Assembly: GCA_946481965.1 (NCBI GenBank)
Contig: CAMLPN010000001.1
Span: forward strand, 1 to 64,000
Direction: 5' to 3'
DNA: 64,000 bases
Source of the DNA: an uncultured Neisseriaceae bacterium
GTDB taxonomy: Bacteria; Pseudomonadota; Gammaproteobacteria; Burkholderiales; Neisseriaceae
The position numbers and the translations under genes are program-made. Numbering within the stretch: the first letter of the stretch is position 1; the number at the start of each line of letters is the position of its first letter. Below the pieces are notes generated by a model. That model was not told where the DNA came from. It searched no databases and saw nothing but the letters and a program-made list of their open reading frames with translations. Positions 9,694-19,582 of this stretch are shown here, piece after piece.

Positions 9694-10650
9694 ATGAATC
9701 AAGAAATAACTGCATTTGCCAATCGTCTTGGCAAGAATATTCAACATTTACGTAAATGGGCAAAACGACAGGATCTGCAAGCTTGGCGTATGTACGATCG
9801 GGATGTGCCACAATATCCATTTGCAATAGATATTTATGGTGAGCATATACATTTACAGGAATATGATACCGGATGGTTGATGCATCAATCTGAGTATGAG
9901 GCATGGATAGCCGAGGTAATGGAAGCCATTGTTTTTGTAACGGGTTTGCCTTTAGAAAATATTCATTTCAAACGTCGCACACGTCAGAAGGGTAAAGAGC
10001 AGTATGAAAAAACTGGAAATGAGAGTGCGGATTTTGTCGTTTATGAAAATGGTCGTGCTTTTTGGGTAAATCTGGATAAGTACTTAGATACCGGACTGTT
10101 TCTGGATCATCGCCCAACCCGGCAAAAGGTTGGTGCAATGGCAGCCGGCAAACGTTTTCTAAATTTATTTGCTTATACAGGTAGTTTCTCTGTCTATGCT
10201 GCAACCGGTGGGGCGGTATCTAGTGAAACAGTGGATTTATCAAATACTTACCTAAACTGGGCACAGCGTAATTTTACCTTAAATCAAATAAATAATACTG
10301 AACATCAGCTGATTCGTGCCGATGTGTTTCAATATCTGCAAGAGGCAGTAGCTAATCAAAAACGCTTTGATGTAATTGTGATGGATCCGCCTAGTTTTTC
10401 AAATAGTAAAAAAATGCTAGATGTGTTAGATGTTCAGCGTGATCACGTTAAGTTAATTGATGCAGCCATGAAATTGTTGTCTATAGATGGTACGCTTTTT
10501 TTCTCCAATAATTTGCGCGGTTTTGAGCTGTCTTCAACCATTGAGCAATTATATCAAATCCTCGACGTTACTAAACGTTCTATCCCTGAAGATTTCCGTA
10601 ATCATAAGATTCATCAATGCTGGGAAATATGTCATAAAAAATCTATATAA
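9694..10650 (+). CDS. rlmK: 23S rRNA guanine-N7 methyltransferase, stand-alone RlmK
   Basis: The 318-residue protein matches the C-terminal half of the fused E. coli RlmL/RlmK enzyme, which methylates N7 of G2069 in 23S rRNA. It starts FANRLGKN-HLRKWAKRQ, as in the fusion, then has an N-terminal beta domain. The Rossmann SAM-binding core follows: NLFAYTGSFSVYAA (motif I, about 151-164), the VDLS acidic strand, and the catalytic loop MDPPSFSNSK near 230. The late SNNLRGF strand is also conserved. The N-terminal RlmL half (THUMP plus m2G methyltransferase) is missing, as expected where the two enzymes are separate genes. It is transcribed divergently from rhlE and alone. Confidence 0.85.
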   Translation: MNQEITAFANRLGKNIQHLRKWAKRQDLQAWRMYDRDVPQYPFAIDIYGEHIHLQEYDTGWLMHQSEYEAWIAEVMEAIVFVTGLPLENIHFKRRTRQKGKEQYEKTGNESADFVVYENGRAFWVNLDKYLDTGLFLDHRPTRQKVGAMAAGKRFLNLFAYTGSFSVYAATGGAVSSETVDLSNTYLNWAQRNFTLNQINNTEHQLIRADVFQYLQEAVANQKRFDVIVMDPPSFSNSKKMLDVLDVQRDHVKLIDAAMKLLSIDGTLFFSNNLRGFELSSTIEQLYQILDVTKRSIPEDFRNHKIHQCWEICHKKSI

Positions 10651-11078
10651 AATATTGATCATTAAATTAAATATTTTTGAGTTTTATCTGATTAACATAA
10701 TTCAAATTATTGTGCTGATTTTGTCCAAATCTTGAACAAATTAATCTTATTAATGCTATTTGGAATATTTATTGAGTTTTTCAATAAATCAGATTAATTA
10801 TGTTTTGTTATGAGTTAATACAATTGAATTTCTTTTGTTTTTATTTAAACTGGCTCGGTAATTGCTAGATCATTGTTAAGCAATAATATTCTGTCAGACT
10901 AATGTCGGAATGAATTGGCTTAATGCTGATATATCTGTGAGCAGACTAACATTTCTGGTCAGTTTTAATTTCATTGTATGGTGACATTAATGGGTATTTT
11001 TGTTTGAAAAATTTTGATTATTTGTACAAAAATTATTAATGTCCCTATTAATTTTTTATTCAATATGGCTATTTGATT
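10651..11078. other. AT-rich intergenic region
   Basis: This 428-bp gap lies between rlmK and purK. It is AT-rich with a few weak short inverted repeats. No gene or clear terminator is seen. The purK promoter should lie here. Confidence 0.45.
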
Positions 11079-12218
11079 ATGTCTTTTTATATTTTGCCAC
11101 CAGCAATGTTAGGTATTTTAGGTGGGGGGCAGTTAGCCTCCATGTTTACAATAGCAGCTAAGACGATGGGTTATGGTGTTACGGTACTAGATCCAGATCC
11201 AGGCGCTCCTGCAGGCTGCTTGGCTGATGTGCATTTATGCGCTCCCTTTGATGATCCTCAAGCTTTGAAAACTTTGGCTTGCTGCCAAGCGGTGACAACT
11301 GAATTTGAAAATGTCAGTGCTGAATCAATGCGCTGGCTGGCTAAACATACCGTGGTTTCACCCTCGGGAGAGTGTGTTGCTATTGCTCAGGATCGCGAAA
11401 AAGAGAAATCGTGGATTAAAAAGGCTGGTCTGGATACCGTCCCCTATAGGATGATTTATTCGACAGCAGATTTACACGCTGATTGCAGTGCTTTTTTACC
11501 CGGAATATTAAAGACAGCAACATTGGGGTATGACGGTAAGGGACAAATTGTCGTTAATACACAGGAAGAGTTACTGGCTGCCTATAAGCAATTGCAGCAG
11601 GCACGTTGTATCTTAGAAAAAAAAGTTGACCTTCGGGCAGAAATTTCTGTAGTTGTGGCCAGACTTAATCAACAGCAAATTTTATGTTTTCCTGCTGCTG
11701 AAAATCAACATCACCGTGGAATTTTAGCTTATTCGCTTGTACCAGCCAGACTGCCAGATGAGCTACAGCATCAAGCACAATATATGGCTAAGCAACTGGC
11801 TAATGCTATGGATTACACTGGTGTGATGGCTGTAGAAATGTTTGTGGTCGGTGAGAAAATGCAATTAGTTGTGAACGAAATTGCCCCTAGACCACATAAT
11901 TCTGGCCATTATACTTTGGACGCCTGCACTGCCAACCAATTCGAACAACAAGTGCGCCTGATGTGTGGTCTGCCTCCGGCTGCCATTGATATGATTACAC
12001 CATGTTGTATGGCTAATATACTGGGGGATGTGTGGCCGGTACAGGGTGAACCGGACTGGTCCATTATTCTTGCTCATCAAACAACTAAATTACATTTGTA
12101 TGGCAAAAAACAAGCAAGAATTGGTCGCAAAATGGGACATTTTACTGTATTGGCAGAGAGCTCCAGTCAAGCATGGCAAGAAGCATTAGCAATCTCTGAC
12201 GCTTTAATGAAGAAATGA
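11079..12218 (+). CDS. purK: 5-(carboxyamino)imidazole ribonucleotide synthase
   Basis: PurK uses ATP and bicarbonate to make N5-CAIR from AIR in purine synthesis, and PurE then rearranges the product. From the ATG at 11079 the protein has 379 residues. A TTG two codons earlier is also in frame. The LGILGGGQLASM nucleotide-binding opening, the ATP-grasp core with LKTATLGYDGKGQ, the EISVVVAR strand and the ligand loop NEIAPRPHNSGHYTLDAC are all present. purE is not in the window. The following SulP gene is 58 bases downstream on the same strand, so the two may be co-transcribed, though their functions are unrelated. Confidence 0.95.
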   Translation: MSFYILPPAMLGILGGGQLASMFTIAAKTMGYGVTVLDPDPGAPAGCLADVHLCAPFDDPQALKTLACCQAVTTEFENVSAESMRWLAKHTVVSPSGECVAIAQDREKEKSWIKKAGLDTVPYRMIYSTADLHADCSAFLPGILKTATLGYDGKGQIVVNTQEELLAAYKQLQQARCILEKKVDLRAEISVVVARLNQQQILCFPAAENQHHRGILAYSLVPARLPDELQHQAQYMAKQLANAMDYTGVMAVEMFVVGEKMQLVVNEIAPRPHNSGHYTLDACTANQFEQQVRLMCGLPPAAIDMITPCCMANILGDVWPVQGEPDWSIILAHQTTKLHLYGKKQARIGRKMGHFTVLAESSSQAWQEALAISDALMKK

Positions 12219-12276
12219 TGTGAACACTATAGATCAACCCAGCTAATAAACTAGCTATCAAAATAGGAGCATTTGC

Positions 12277-13818
12277 TTGCAATTTGTCATTGGAAAATTT
12301 TCACTTTTGGCTTCTGGACTGCCACGCAGCTGGATGTTGATCGGGTATATTTTACCCATGGCACTTGCTTGTGCAGGTATTGCAGGTTTACCTGTTTCAA
12401 TGGCGTTAATCAGCGTAATCATTACACTGCTTTGTTATTATTTCTTAGGTAGGCAAAGTGAAGCGTTGATGGTATTAACGCCGTTTTCAACACTAATACT
12501 ATCAACGGCTATTGCTTGTTATGATGGGCTATCCGCAGAACATAGTGCGATAGCCAGTCTAATGACATTGTTTACTGGGATATGGCTTCTTTTGTTAACA
12601 TTAGTTTTACCACGTGGGCGAATAAACTGGATTGCACGACCAGTCTGGCATGGGATTTGTTTGGGTATCACGGTTATTTTAGTGGTACTGGTTACTCCAA
12701 TGCTTTTGGGCGTTACACCAGAAAATAATACATGGACATCGTTCTGGAAAGTGGTAACACACTGGCAAAACTGGCACTGGCCAAGTGTCGTATTGGCTCT
12801 TATTTCCATACTGGTATTTCTGTTATGGCATCCTTCTCATCAACCTAAGACTTTGTGGTTAATTGTACTCATGTGGATACTGGGTAATATTTGGTCATTT
12901 GATGTCATTGGAGTAATGTTACCTGTGCGGCAAAAATGGCAGTTTATGCTGCTAACAAATATAGTCGATCCAGATTGGTTTTCATTCATATTTATGAGTG
13001 CATCAATCGCTTTATTAATTTATATAGAAATCTGCCAGCATTTTGCTTATCAAGTTCACCATAATTTTGAAATGGCTGGGGTAATTAATCTATTGTCAGG
13101 GATTGCAGGCGGTATTGTTGTTGGCTTATGTCGAATTTCCGGGCGGGTGTACAAGGTTGAACGTCAATTATTACCTATGACATTGCTGTTACTGCTTTTA
13201 ACATTGTGCTGGTGGTGGTCGGCTTCAATTCCATTACCAGTATTGGGGGTTATAGTCCTTTATGTGCTGTATAGACAATTTCGCTGGTGTGAATTGCGTT
13301 TATACTGGAGACAATGGAGGGATATATGTGTATTAGCGTTAACTGCGTTATTTATCATTTCTGTCGGTATTTTATCTGGTATATGGTTGATAATGACACT
13401 TAGTATAATATTTATGTGGTGGCGCTTAGTCAGAAAACGTGCTTGGCCTTTATTACAGCCGGAATTACAGATAATCACAGATACAATTGTTATCACTCTA
13501 CCGCAGCCATTATTATTTGCCAATGCTAGATCCTTATTACACTATGTTGGTGATCTCGCCAAAGATTTACCACATCAAAAAGTCTATATGGATGTGCACT
13601 GTGGCTGTTGTCTTGATGTCACTGTATTGATATATTTACAAAGTCTGGCACGCAGAATGCATTGGCATTCGAAAAAACTTTACTTATGTGGGCTAACTGA
13701 TCAGGTTTTAAAGGTTTTGCAGGAAAAACACTTAGATTACTTACCCGCAGAGCAGCTCAGTTCTACTCCGGTGTTGCAGTTATTATCTGGTGCAATACTG
13801 CTGGAAAATAAAAGTTAG
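12277..13818 (+). CDS. SulP-family anion transporter with STAS domain (divergent)
   Basis: The inner-membrane protein has 513 residues. It begins at a TTG preceded by a good AGGAG site. The SulP signature region is recognisable but altered: ACAGIAGLPVSMAL corresponds to the usual AYA-IAGLPP-GLY stretch, and the next segment SEALMVLTPFSTLIL to the substrate-loop helix. About ten to twelve hydrophobic segments follow to about residue 390. The last 110 residues form a soluble STAS-like domain (VITLPQPLLFANA, then MDVHCGCCLDVTVLIYL). Family members move sulfate, bicarbonate or dicarboxylates. The usual substrate-site residues are not conserved enough to choose. Confidence 0.7.
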   Translation: MQFVIGKFSLLASGLPRSWMLIGYILPMALACAGIAGLPVSMALISVIITLLCYYFLGRQSEALMVLTPFSTLILSTAIACYDGLSAEHSAIASLMTLFTGIWLLLLTLVLPRGRINWIARPVWHGICLGITVILVVLVTPMLLGVTPENNTWTSFWKVVTHWQNWHWPSVVLALISILVFLLWHPSHQPKTLWLIVLMWILGNIWSFDVIGVMLPVRQKWQFMLLTNIVDPDWFSFIFMSASIALLIYIEICQHFAYQVHHNFEMAGVINLLSGIAGGIVVGLCRISGRVYKVERQLLPMTLLLLLLTLCWWWSASIPLPVLGVIVLYVLYRQFRWCELRLYWRQWRDICVLALTALFIISVGILSGIWLIMTLSIIFMWWRLVRKRAWPLLQPELQIITDTIVITLPQPLLFANARSLLHYVGDLAKDLPHQKVYMDVHCGCCLDVTVLIYLQSLARRMHWHSKKLYLCGLTDQVLKVLQEKHLDYLPAEQLSSTPVLQLLSGAILLENKS

Positions 13819-13901
13819 AAAATTCTCTTAAGTAATGCGATTAATAGTTTGAAACCTACAAAAGATTAATTATGCTAAGCTTTATTATCAATTAGGGTGT
13901 A

Positions 13902-14966
13902 ATGTTCATGAGTATATACTGGAGTGAAAAAGCCCGACTTTTGCAACCTTATACCCCGGGGGAACAGCCTAAGTTTACCAATCTGGTTAAGCTGAATACC
14001 AATGAAAATCCTTTCGAACCATCGCCTAGGGTTATGGAGGCAATGCATGATGCAATCGATGGGGATCTACGACTTTATCCCGATCCAGAGGCCAATCGGT
14101 TAAAGCAGACTATTGCTGATTATTATCATTTATCATCGTCACAGGTTTTTGTCGGCAATGGCTCAGATGAAGTTTTAGCGATGGCATTTGCCACTTTTTT
14201 TCAGGGTAAGAATAATTTATTACTTCCTGAAATCAGTTATAGTTTTTATCCGGTTTATTGTCAGTTATACGATGTTCAGGCTCAGTTGATTCCTTTAGAT
14301 AATGATTTAGCAATTAATCCCGAGGATTATCAGCATGCACAGGGCGGAGTAGTCATAGCAAATCCAAATGCACCAACAGGAAGACTTTTATCATTAGAGC
14401 AAATTGAACAGATTGTACTAGCCAATCTGGAGGGTGTGGTTTTGGTCGACGAAGCTTATATTGATTTTGGTGGGCAATCTGCTGTTAAATTAATTGCTCG
14501 GTATCCAAATTTGCTTATTATCCAAACATTATCAAAATCACGTTCACTGGCTGGTTTAAGAGTAGGGTTGGCATTAGGGCAGAGTGAATTAATTGCAGGT
14601 ATGGAAAAAGTAAAAAATAGTTTTAATTCTTATCCGCTAGATCGGGTAGCTCAAGCTGGAGCAATAGCAGCATTTAACGATGAAGCTTATTTTCGCCAGA
14701 CCTGCAAGCAAGTTGTAGAAAATCGTCAGTGGTTGGCTGAACAGTTAGAAGCATTGGACTTTAATGTGTTGCCTTCAGCTGCCAATTTTGTTTTTGCCAG
14801 TCATGCCCGTTATGCAGCAGAGTTGATTTATCAACGTTTGCATCAGCTTGGCATAATTGTGCGACATTTTAAGCAGTTGCGCATCAATAATTATCTGCGC
14901 ATAAGTGTGGGAACGATGAAGCAACAACAACAATTGATAGCAGCATTAAAAACCATATTAATCTGA
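13902..14966 (+). CDS. hisC: Histidinol-phosphate aminotransferase
   Basis: PLP enzyme of histidine synthesis: imidazole-acetol phosphate plus glutamate gives histidinol phosphate. The protein has 354 residues, normal for the family. Seen: the VKLNTNENPFEPSP substrate region near 30, the GNGSDEVL loop, NPNAPTGR, the VDEAYIDFG strand, and TLSKSRSLAGLRVG, which holds the Schiff-base lysine. The C-terminal LRISVGT contains the carboxylate-binding arginine. Two ATGs (13902 and 13908) are possible, and an AGGG sits 4 or 10 bases upstream respectively. No other his genes are nearby. Confidence 0.92.
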   Translation: MFMSIYWSEKARLLQPYTPGEQPKFTNLVKLNTNENPFEPSPRVMEAMHDAIDGDLRLYPDPEANRLKQTIADYYHLSSSQVFVGNGSDEVLAMAFATFFQGKNNLLLPEISYSFYPVYCQLYDVQAQLIPLDNDLAINPEDYQHAQGGVVIANPNAPTGRLLSLEQIEQIVLANLEGVVLVDEAYIDFGGQSAVKLIARYPNLLIIQTLSKSRSLAGLRVGLALGQSELIAGMEKVKNSFNSYPLDRVAQAGAIAAFNDEAYFRQTCKQVVENRQWLAEQLEALDFNVLPSAANFVFASHARYAAELIYQRLHQLGIIVRHFKQLRINNYLRISVGTMKQQQQLIAALKTILI

Positions 14967-15116
14967 ATAAGGTTTTGGTTTCATTATCTGGTTGAATTGT
15001 CGAAGAACAATGATCGTAATCGATTCAGGTAGCTAAAAGATTCTGTTAACTAAAGTAGCAGTGAAAAAAGAAATGTTGTGGGTGCCGGATGTTTATAAAT
15101 TATTGGTTATCAGAAT
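14967..15116. other. Short intergenic gap before a decayed gene
   Basis: The sequence between hisC and the remnant at 15117 shows no gene of its own. A short 15-codon frame from an ATG at 15090 is open but looks like chance. Confidence 0.4.
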
Positions 15117-15548
15117 TTGAAGAAAAATCTGATTGATAGCTACATTGAATTCGAGGCTACAACTAAAAGTAGTGAGTTATCTGTCTGTGAAAATAGTCAA
15201 GCTATCTATAATGTTTGGCAAAATTTTATGACTAAAAAATATACTCAGCTAGCACCAATTCTTCATGATGAATTAATCATTAGTGTGGCATAAGCAGTCA
15301 AAATAAATCGGCTAAGAATATGAGCCAAAGTGGCTTTAGCAAACAATGCCTTATATCAGAATGAAAATTTAACACCATTAATTATCAATAGTAACTACTT
15401 TGGTTTTAGATATATCGGAACTACTGCACAGTTTTGTCTTACATTTCAGCAAGCAGTAGATTATTTGCATAGCCATCATAAACAAGTGGACTGGAGTAAT
15501 CCTAAGTTTGAAATAATGCATCGGAACTTTTTCCTAACGATCCACTAG
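15117..15548 (+). pseudogene. Decayed gene with two in-frame stops
   Basis: A single frame reads with good coding character across this stretch but is cut by TAA at 15291-15293 and TGA at 15321-15323. The first part (58 codons) is Glu/Ser/Asn-rich. The second part (from a GTG at 15330) has 72 codons and includes a run with aromatic residues. The pieces stay in one frame, which argues for a gene that lost function through point mutations rather than random open frames. I do not recognise the family. The remaining 120 bases before apbE hold nothing. Confidence 0.4.
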
Positions 15549-15667
15549 TCTCAGAAGAATTTTGGCTACCAATCATTAAATGATAATAGATTCGTGATTT
15601 TTCTTAGCTAAGGCTAAGAACCTCATAAACTAAATAATTTAATATAATTGATATTATTGGCATGAAT

Positions 15668-16636
15668 TTAATTTTTGCTACATACTTGGTAGCTGTTATC
15701 CAATAATGTAAACTGAAAATGCTGATTGCTTTTCAGAATAATGTTTTTATCTTTAGTCACAAAAATAGCGCCAATATGGCGTCGCCGATTTAATTCTTCT
15801 AACCCTTTTTGTGAACCTAATCCATAAAGAATCGTCGAATAGATGTCGCCAGTTAATGAATTATCAGAAATGACAGTTATACTTTCCAGCTCATTATCTA
15901 ACGGATAACCTGTGGCCGGGTTAATAATATGATGGTATAACTGATTGTTTTGCATGAAATAACGCTCATATATGCCTGAGGTTACCACTGATTTATCCTG
16001 AACCTCAATAATGCCCAATAGACTCGATGCATCTGCAAAGGGTTTTTTTAAACCAATGTGCCAATGTTTATCAATTGTGAACGGTGAACAGCCAATGGTT
16101 AGGACATTACCACCGCAATTAATAATAGCCTGATGAATATCATATTGTGCCAAAACCAATTTTATAATGTCAGCTATGTAACCTTTGGCAATGGCGCCTA
16201 AGTCTATTTCCATGCCTGCTTTAGGTAAATAAACAGATTTATCATGCTTATTTAATTCAATCAAACTTGGGTTGGACAAAGATAATTTTTCAGCAATAGC
16301 ATCTGCTGCTGGAACGGTATGGCCACTAAAGCCAATTTTCCAGAGTTTTACTAGTGGCCCGATAGCAAAATTAAAATTACTGTTTGGTAGTAAGCTTGCT
16401 TGTTTTGCCTGCGTAATCAGATCAAAAACCAAATCGCTAACTATAACAGGATGTTTTCCGGCAGCATGATTAACACTCATTACTTCTGAGTGATCACGAT
16501 TGACCGTTAAACGTGTTTCTAAAGCTTTTATGGTGTTAAAAACGGCAGCAACTGCTTGCAGATTTTCTGTAAGCAGTTGCAGGGATACCGTTGTACCCAT
16601 TAGCTGTTGCGAATAGGTAAAGCTTGTATCAGTCAT
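15668..16636 (-). CDS. apbE: FAD:protein FMN transferase (cytoplasmic ApbE)
   Basis: ApbE transfers FMN from FAD onto a Thr in a target protein. The protein has 322 residues with no signal peptide or lipobox, so it should act in the cytoplasm. Conserved parts seen: FAIGPLVKLW near 90-99, IDLGAIAKGYIAD at 144-156, INCGGN at 172-177, TSGIYERYF near 219, IINPATGYP near 237, and GDIYST at 263-268, which contributes to metal binding. The gene starts 22 bases after the reductase gene on the same strand. That reductase carries a matching FMN-attachment motif, so it is the obvious target. Cytoplasmic ApbE next to a cytoplasmic FMN-bind reductase is known from Klebsiella and Vibrio NADH:fumarate/enoate reductases. 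Confidence 0.9.
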   Translation of the reverse strand: MTDTSFTYSQQLMGTTVSLQLLTENLQAVAAVFNTIKALETRLTVNRDHSEVMSVNHAAGKHPVIVSDLVFDLITQAKQASLLPNSNFNFAIGPLVKLWKIGFSGHTVPAADAIAEKLSLSNPSLIELNKHDKSVYLPKAGMEIDLGAIAKGYIADIIKLVLAQYDIHQAIINCGGNVLTIGCSPFTIDKHWHIGLKKPFADASSLLGIIEVQDKSVVTSGIYERYFMQNNQLYHHIINPATGYPLDNELESITVISDNSLTGDIYSTILYGLGSQKGLEELNRRRHIGAIFVTKDKNIILKSNQHFQFTLLDNSYQVCSKN

Positions 16637-16658
16637 TATGCATTAAATCAAATCAATT

Positions 16659-19439
16659 TCACTTGGCTTTCTTGACGTAATTAGCAGCCTGATCACCAGC
16701 TTGAATACCAAAGATAATGATATCGGCGACAGCATTACCACCAATACGGTTGCCACCATGAACACCACCAGCTACCTCACCAGCAGCATAGGCACCGGCA
16801 AGAACATTCTTGTTTTCGTCCAGCACTTCAGTATTGCTGTTGATAGTTACACCGCCCATTGTATGATGGATACCGGGAGCAATTTGGATGGCATAGAAAG
16901 GAGCCTGACTAATGGTATGACGCAAACCGGTAGTGCGACCAAAATCTTTGTCTTCCTTTTCTTCAACAAACGTATTGTAGCGTTCTACAGTTTCACTCAA
17001 TGTTTCAGGATCAATATCCAGAATCTTCGCTAAGTCAGCCAGAGAATCTGCTTGTGCAGCGAAGCCATTAGCAATGTAAGTTTCTGCTGCTTTATTTTCT
17101 ATTTTTACTTGTTCGTCAAACAGAATATAAGAGTAATGCTCAGGCAAGGCAATAATACTGTTGGAAACTTTATCACGTGTATCCAGTTCATTTACGAACC
17201 GTTTACCACTTTGGGAAACCAAAATTGCACCACCACCACGAATTGATTCAGAAATGAGATAAGCAGTTTTTTGTTCCACGGTTGGGTGAATCTGAATTTC
17301 ATTCATATCTACAGTATCGGCACCAATTTTTTGCAACAAAGCAATACCGCTACCTGTAGCACCTTTGTGATTGGTAGTCACAAAGTTGGCTAGATCCGGA
17401 CGATAGTGGCAAACCATTTCGGCGTTAGCACCAAATCCACCTGTAGCGACAATGACTGCTTTGGTATTGACGCGTTTGGTGTTTCCGTCTTCATCAATGG
17501 TCGATACCGCTTTAACTTTACCATCTGCAAATTCAATATCGGTAACAGATGTATCCAGCATAACTTCAATATCACGCTGATTGATATTTTTAACTAAGCC
17601 ACTTATTAAGAATCCACCTACAGCAGCACCACTTTCCGGACGATGGGTGCGATCTACACTCATGCCGCCAGTTGTGGTCAAATTGTTGAGTTCAATCCCT
17701 TTTGCATCCAGCCAGTTGATGGCATCAGGGGCATGCTCAACAAAATAATGCAGCAATTCTGGATTATTTTTGTTTTTACCGCCTTTAAGTGTTTCGTTAT
17801 AAAACCATTCTTTTTTATCTTTAATGCCAGCTTTCGCCTGAAATTTGGTTTCAGCTGCATTCATACCAGCTGATGCTTTATTAGTATTACCCCCAATAAT
17901 CGGCATTTTTTCAATAATAATGACGCTGGCACCTTTATCATGTGCTTCAATAGCAGCAGCAAGGCCCGCACCACCACTACCGATAACTACTACGTCATAG
18001 TTCTTTTCATCAGGGTTGCCACCTTCGGCAATGATAGCAACTCTGTAAGATTCTGCTATGGCTTTGGTTACGGCTTTCTTAAATGCTTCGCATTGTGATG
18101 TAGCACCGCTAATGGTGTCTACATAAGGACTATTAGCAGCTAGAATTCTATCTTTGATTTCATTGAAATTTTTTACAGAAACCTGATTGAGGTCATCAGC
18201 ATTAACCAAAGTCAGGTCTTTGATAAAGTTCTGACCAAGTTCTACGTTGATTACGAATTCATTTTCATAATCATCTTTAACGGTCTGTCTGTACGTGCCA
18301 GACTGGAATTTTTTATTGGTAATTTCCCGTACCATGCTATGAACCAGAGGGAAGCGCCACAATGGTTCAGGGATATTTAAGGAAACGCGCTGATCACTGT
18401 TGATTGATAGCTGAATATTATCTTCAGTTTTAATCTTTTCAGCCCAGTCTGGATAGGCAATACATGCCCGTCCAACTGCAACTAAATCATAACCATGTTC
18501 AAGAGCAGTTTCTACATCGCTGCGGTTAACAATATTACCTACACCAATTACCGGAATTTTGCTCAGAGCAGGTGAGCGCATTTTCACAAATTTATCTATT
18601 AGCGGCGTTTTATCTTCAGTGTTAATGATTGAAGGACGTAAGGTTGAACCCATTGAAAAATGGACGTAATCTAGACCAACATTTGCCAGTTTATCTAATA
18701 GGAATAAGGAATCATCAAAAGTTATGCCGGGAACTTCCAATTCTTCAGGAGAAAAGCGATAGCCAATGATAAATTCATCAGATGCATATTGTTTTGCCAT
18801 TTTCCGGCTGATTTCTAATACAGCTAATGGGAAACGGGTGCGATTTTCACGACTACCACCCCATTTATCTTCACGTTGGTTAGCATGAGGTGAAAAGAAT
18901 TGTTGAATCAGATAGGTATTGGCACCATGAATTTCAATCCCATCAAATCCTGCCTGAATAGCACGTCGTGCTGCTTCGCCGAATTTCTCTACCAGATCTT
19001 CCACTTCTCCGGCAGTCAAAGGAATCGGAGTAGGGGCATTGGGGCGTGGAATGGCAATGGCACTCGGTCCAACAGGCATCTGACCACCAATCAATTTGGG
19101 GTCGACCATTCGACCACCGTGGTAGATTTGTAAAATAGCTTTGGAACCACGTTCTTTAATTGCTTCAGCAATTAAGCTAAGACCTTCAATACAATCATCA
19201 TTATGGACCCCTAACGCTCCCGGAAACGCCGGACCTCTGGCATCAATAAATGCACACTCTACAATGATTGTACCAATGACACCGGCGCGCGCACGATAGT
19301 ATTCGATTTGATTTTCGGTTACTGAACCATCATGGAAACTACAACATGTAGTCATTGGTGCCATCATCAAGCGGTTTTTTAATACCACACCATTTGGCAG
19401 TGTAAGGGGACTAAATAACGGGGAGGTTGAGTAATCCAT
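16659..19439 (-). CDS. Three-domain flavoprotein: NADH-dependent fumarate (or other enoate) reductase
   Basis: The protein has 926 residues and no signal peptide. Residues 1-365 form an Old Yellow Enzyme-like FMN domain (MMAPMTT, HGAN at 171-174), the likely NADH entry. Residues 370-465 form an FMN_bind domain with DTISGAT at 441-447, so Thr447 should carry covalent FMN added by ApbE. Residues 480-926 form the FAD fumarate-reductase domain, with GSGGAG at 487-492. By spacing, the Shewanella Fcc3 catalytic set (His365, Glu378, Arg381, Arg402, His504, Arg544) maps to His718, Glu731, Arg734, Arg755, His858 and Arg898. All are conserved. The architecture matches Klebsiella NADH:fumarate reductase and Vibrio acrylate-type reductases. 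The exact substrate is not decided. AAAGGGTG precedes the start. Confidence 0.88.
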   Translation of the reverse strand: MDYSTSPLFSPLTLPNGVVLKNRLMMAPMTTCCSFHDGSVTENQIEYYRARAGVIGTIIVECAFIDARGPAFPGALGVHNDDCIEGLSLIAEAIKERGSKAILQIYHGGRMVDPKLIGGQMPVGPSAIAIPRPNAPTPIPLTAGEVEDLVEKFGEAARRAIQAGFDGIEIHGANTYLIQQFFSPHANQREDKWGGSRENRTRFPLAVLEISRKMAKQYASDEFIIGYRFSPEELEVPGITFDDSLFLLDKLANVGLDYVHFSMGSTLRPSIINTEDKTPLIDKFVKMRSPALSKIPVIGVGNIVNRSDVETALEHGYDLVAVGRACIAYPDWAEKIKTEDNIQLSINSDQRVSLNIPEPLWRFPLVHSMVREITNKKFQSGTYRQTVKDDYENEFVINVELGQNFIKDLTLVNADDLNQVSVKNFNEIKDRILAANSPYVDTISGATSQCEAFKKAVTKAIAESYRVAIIAEGGNPDEKNYDVVVIGSGGAGLAAAIEAHDKGASVIIIEKMPIIGGNTNKASAGMNAAETKFQAKAGIKDKKEWFYNETLKGGKNKNNPELLHYFVEHAPDAINWLDAKGIELNNLTTTGGMSVDRTHRPESGAAVGGFLISGLVKNINQRDIEVMLDTSVTDIEFADGKVKAVSTIDEDGNTKRVNTKAVIVATGGFGANAEMVCHYRPDLANFVTTNHKGATGSGIALLQKIGADTVDMNEIQIHPTVEQKTAYLISESIRGGGAILVSQSGKRFVNELDTRDKVSNSIIALPEHYSYILFDEQVKIENKAAETYIANGFAAQADSLADLAKILDIDPETLSETVERYNTFVEEKEDKDFGRTTGLRHTISQAPFYAIQIAPGIHHTMGGVTINSNTEVLDENKNVLAGAYAAGEVAGGVHGGNRIGGNAVADIIIFGIQAGDQAANYVKKAK

Positions 19440-19582
19440 ATATATAACACCCTTTGAGAATAGGTAGAACGGAAATAAGTTGTTGATACTTAAAATTTGG
19501 CGTAATGTTAACTTAAAATGATGGACTTAGCTATGAATTCGACGCTGAATATTTTATCCATTAGGCGCTTTGATCCAATGTA

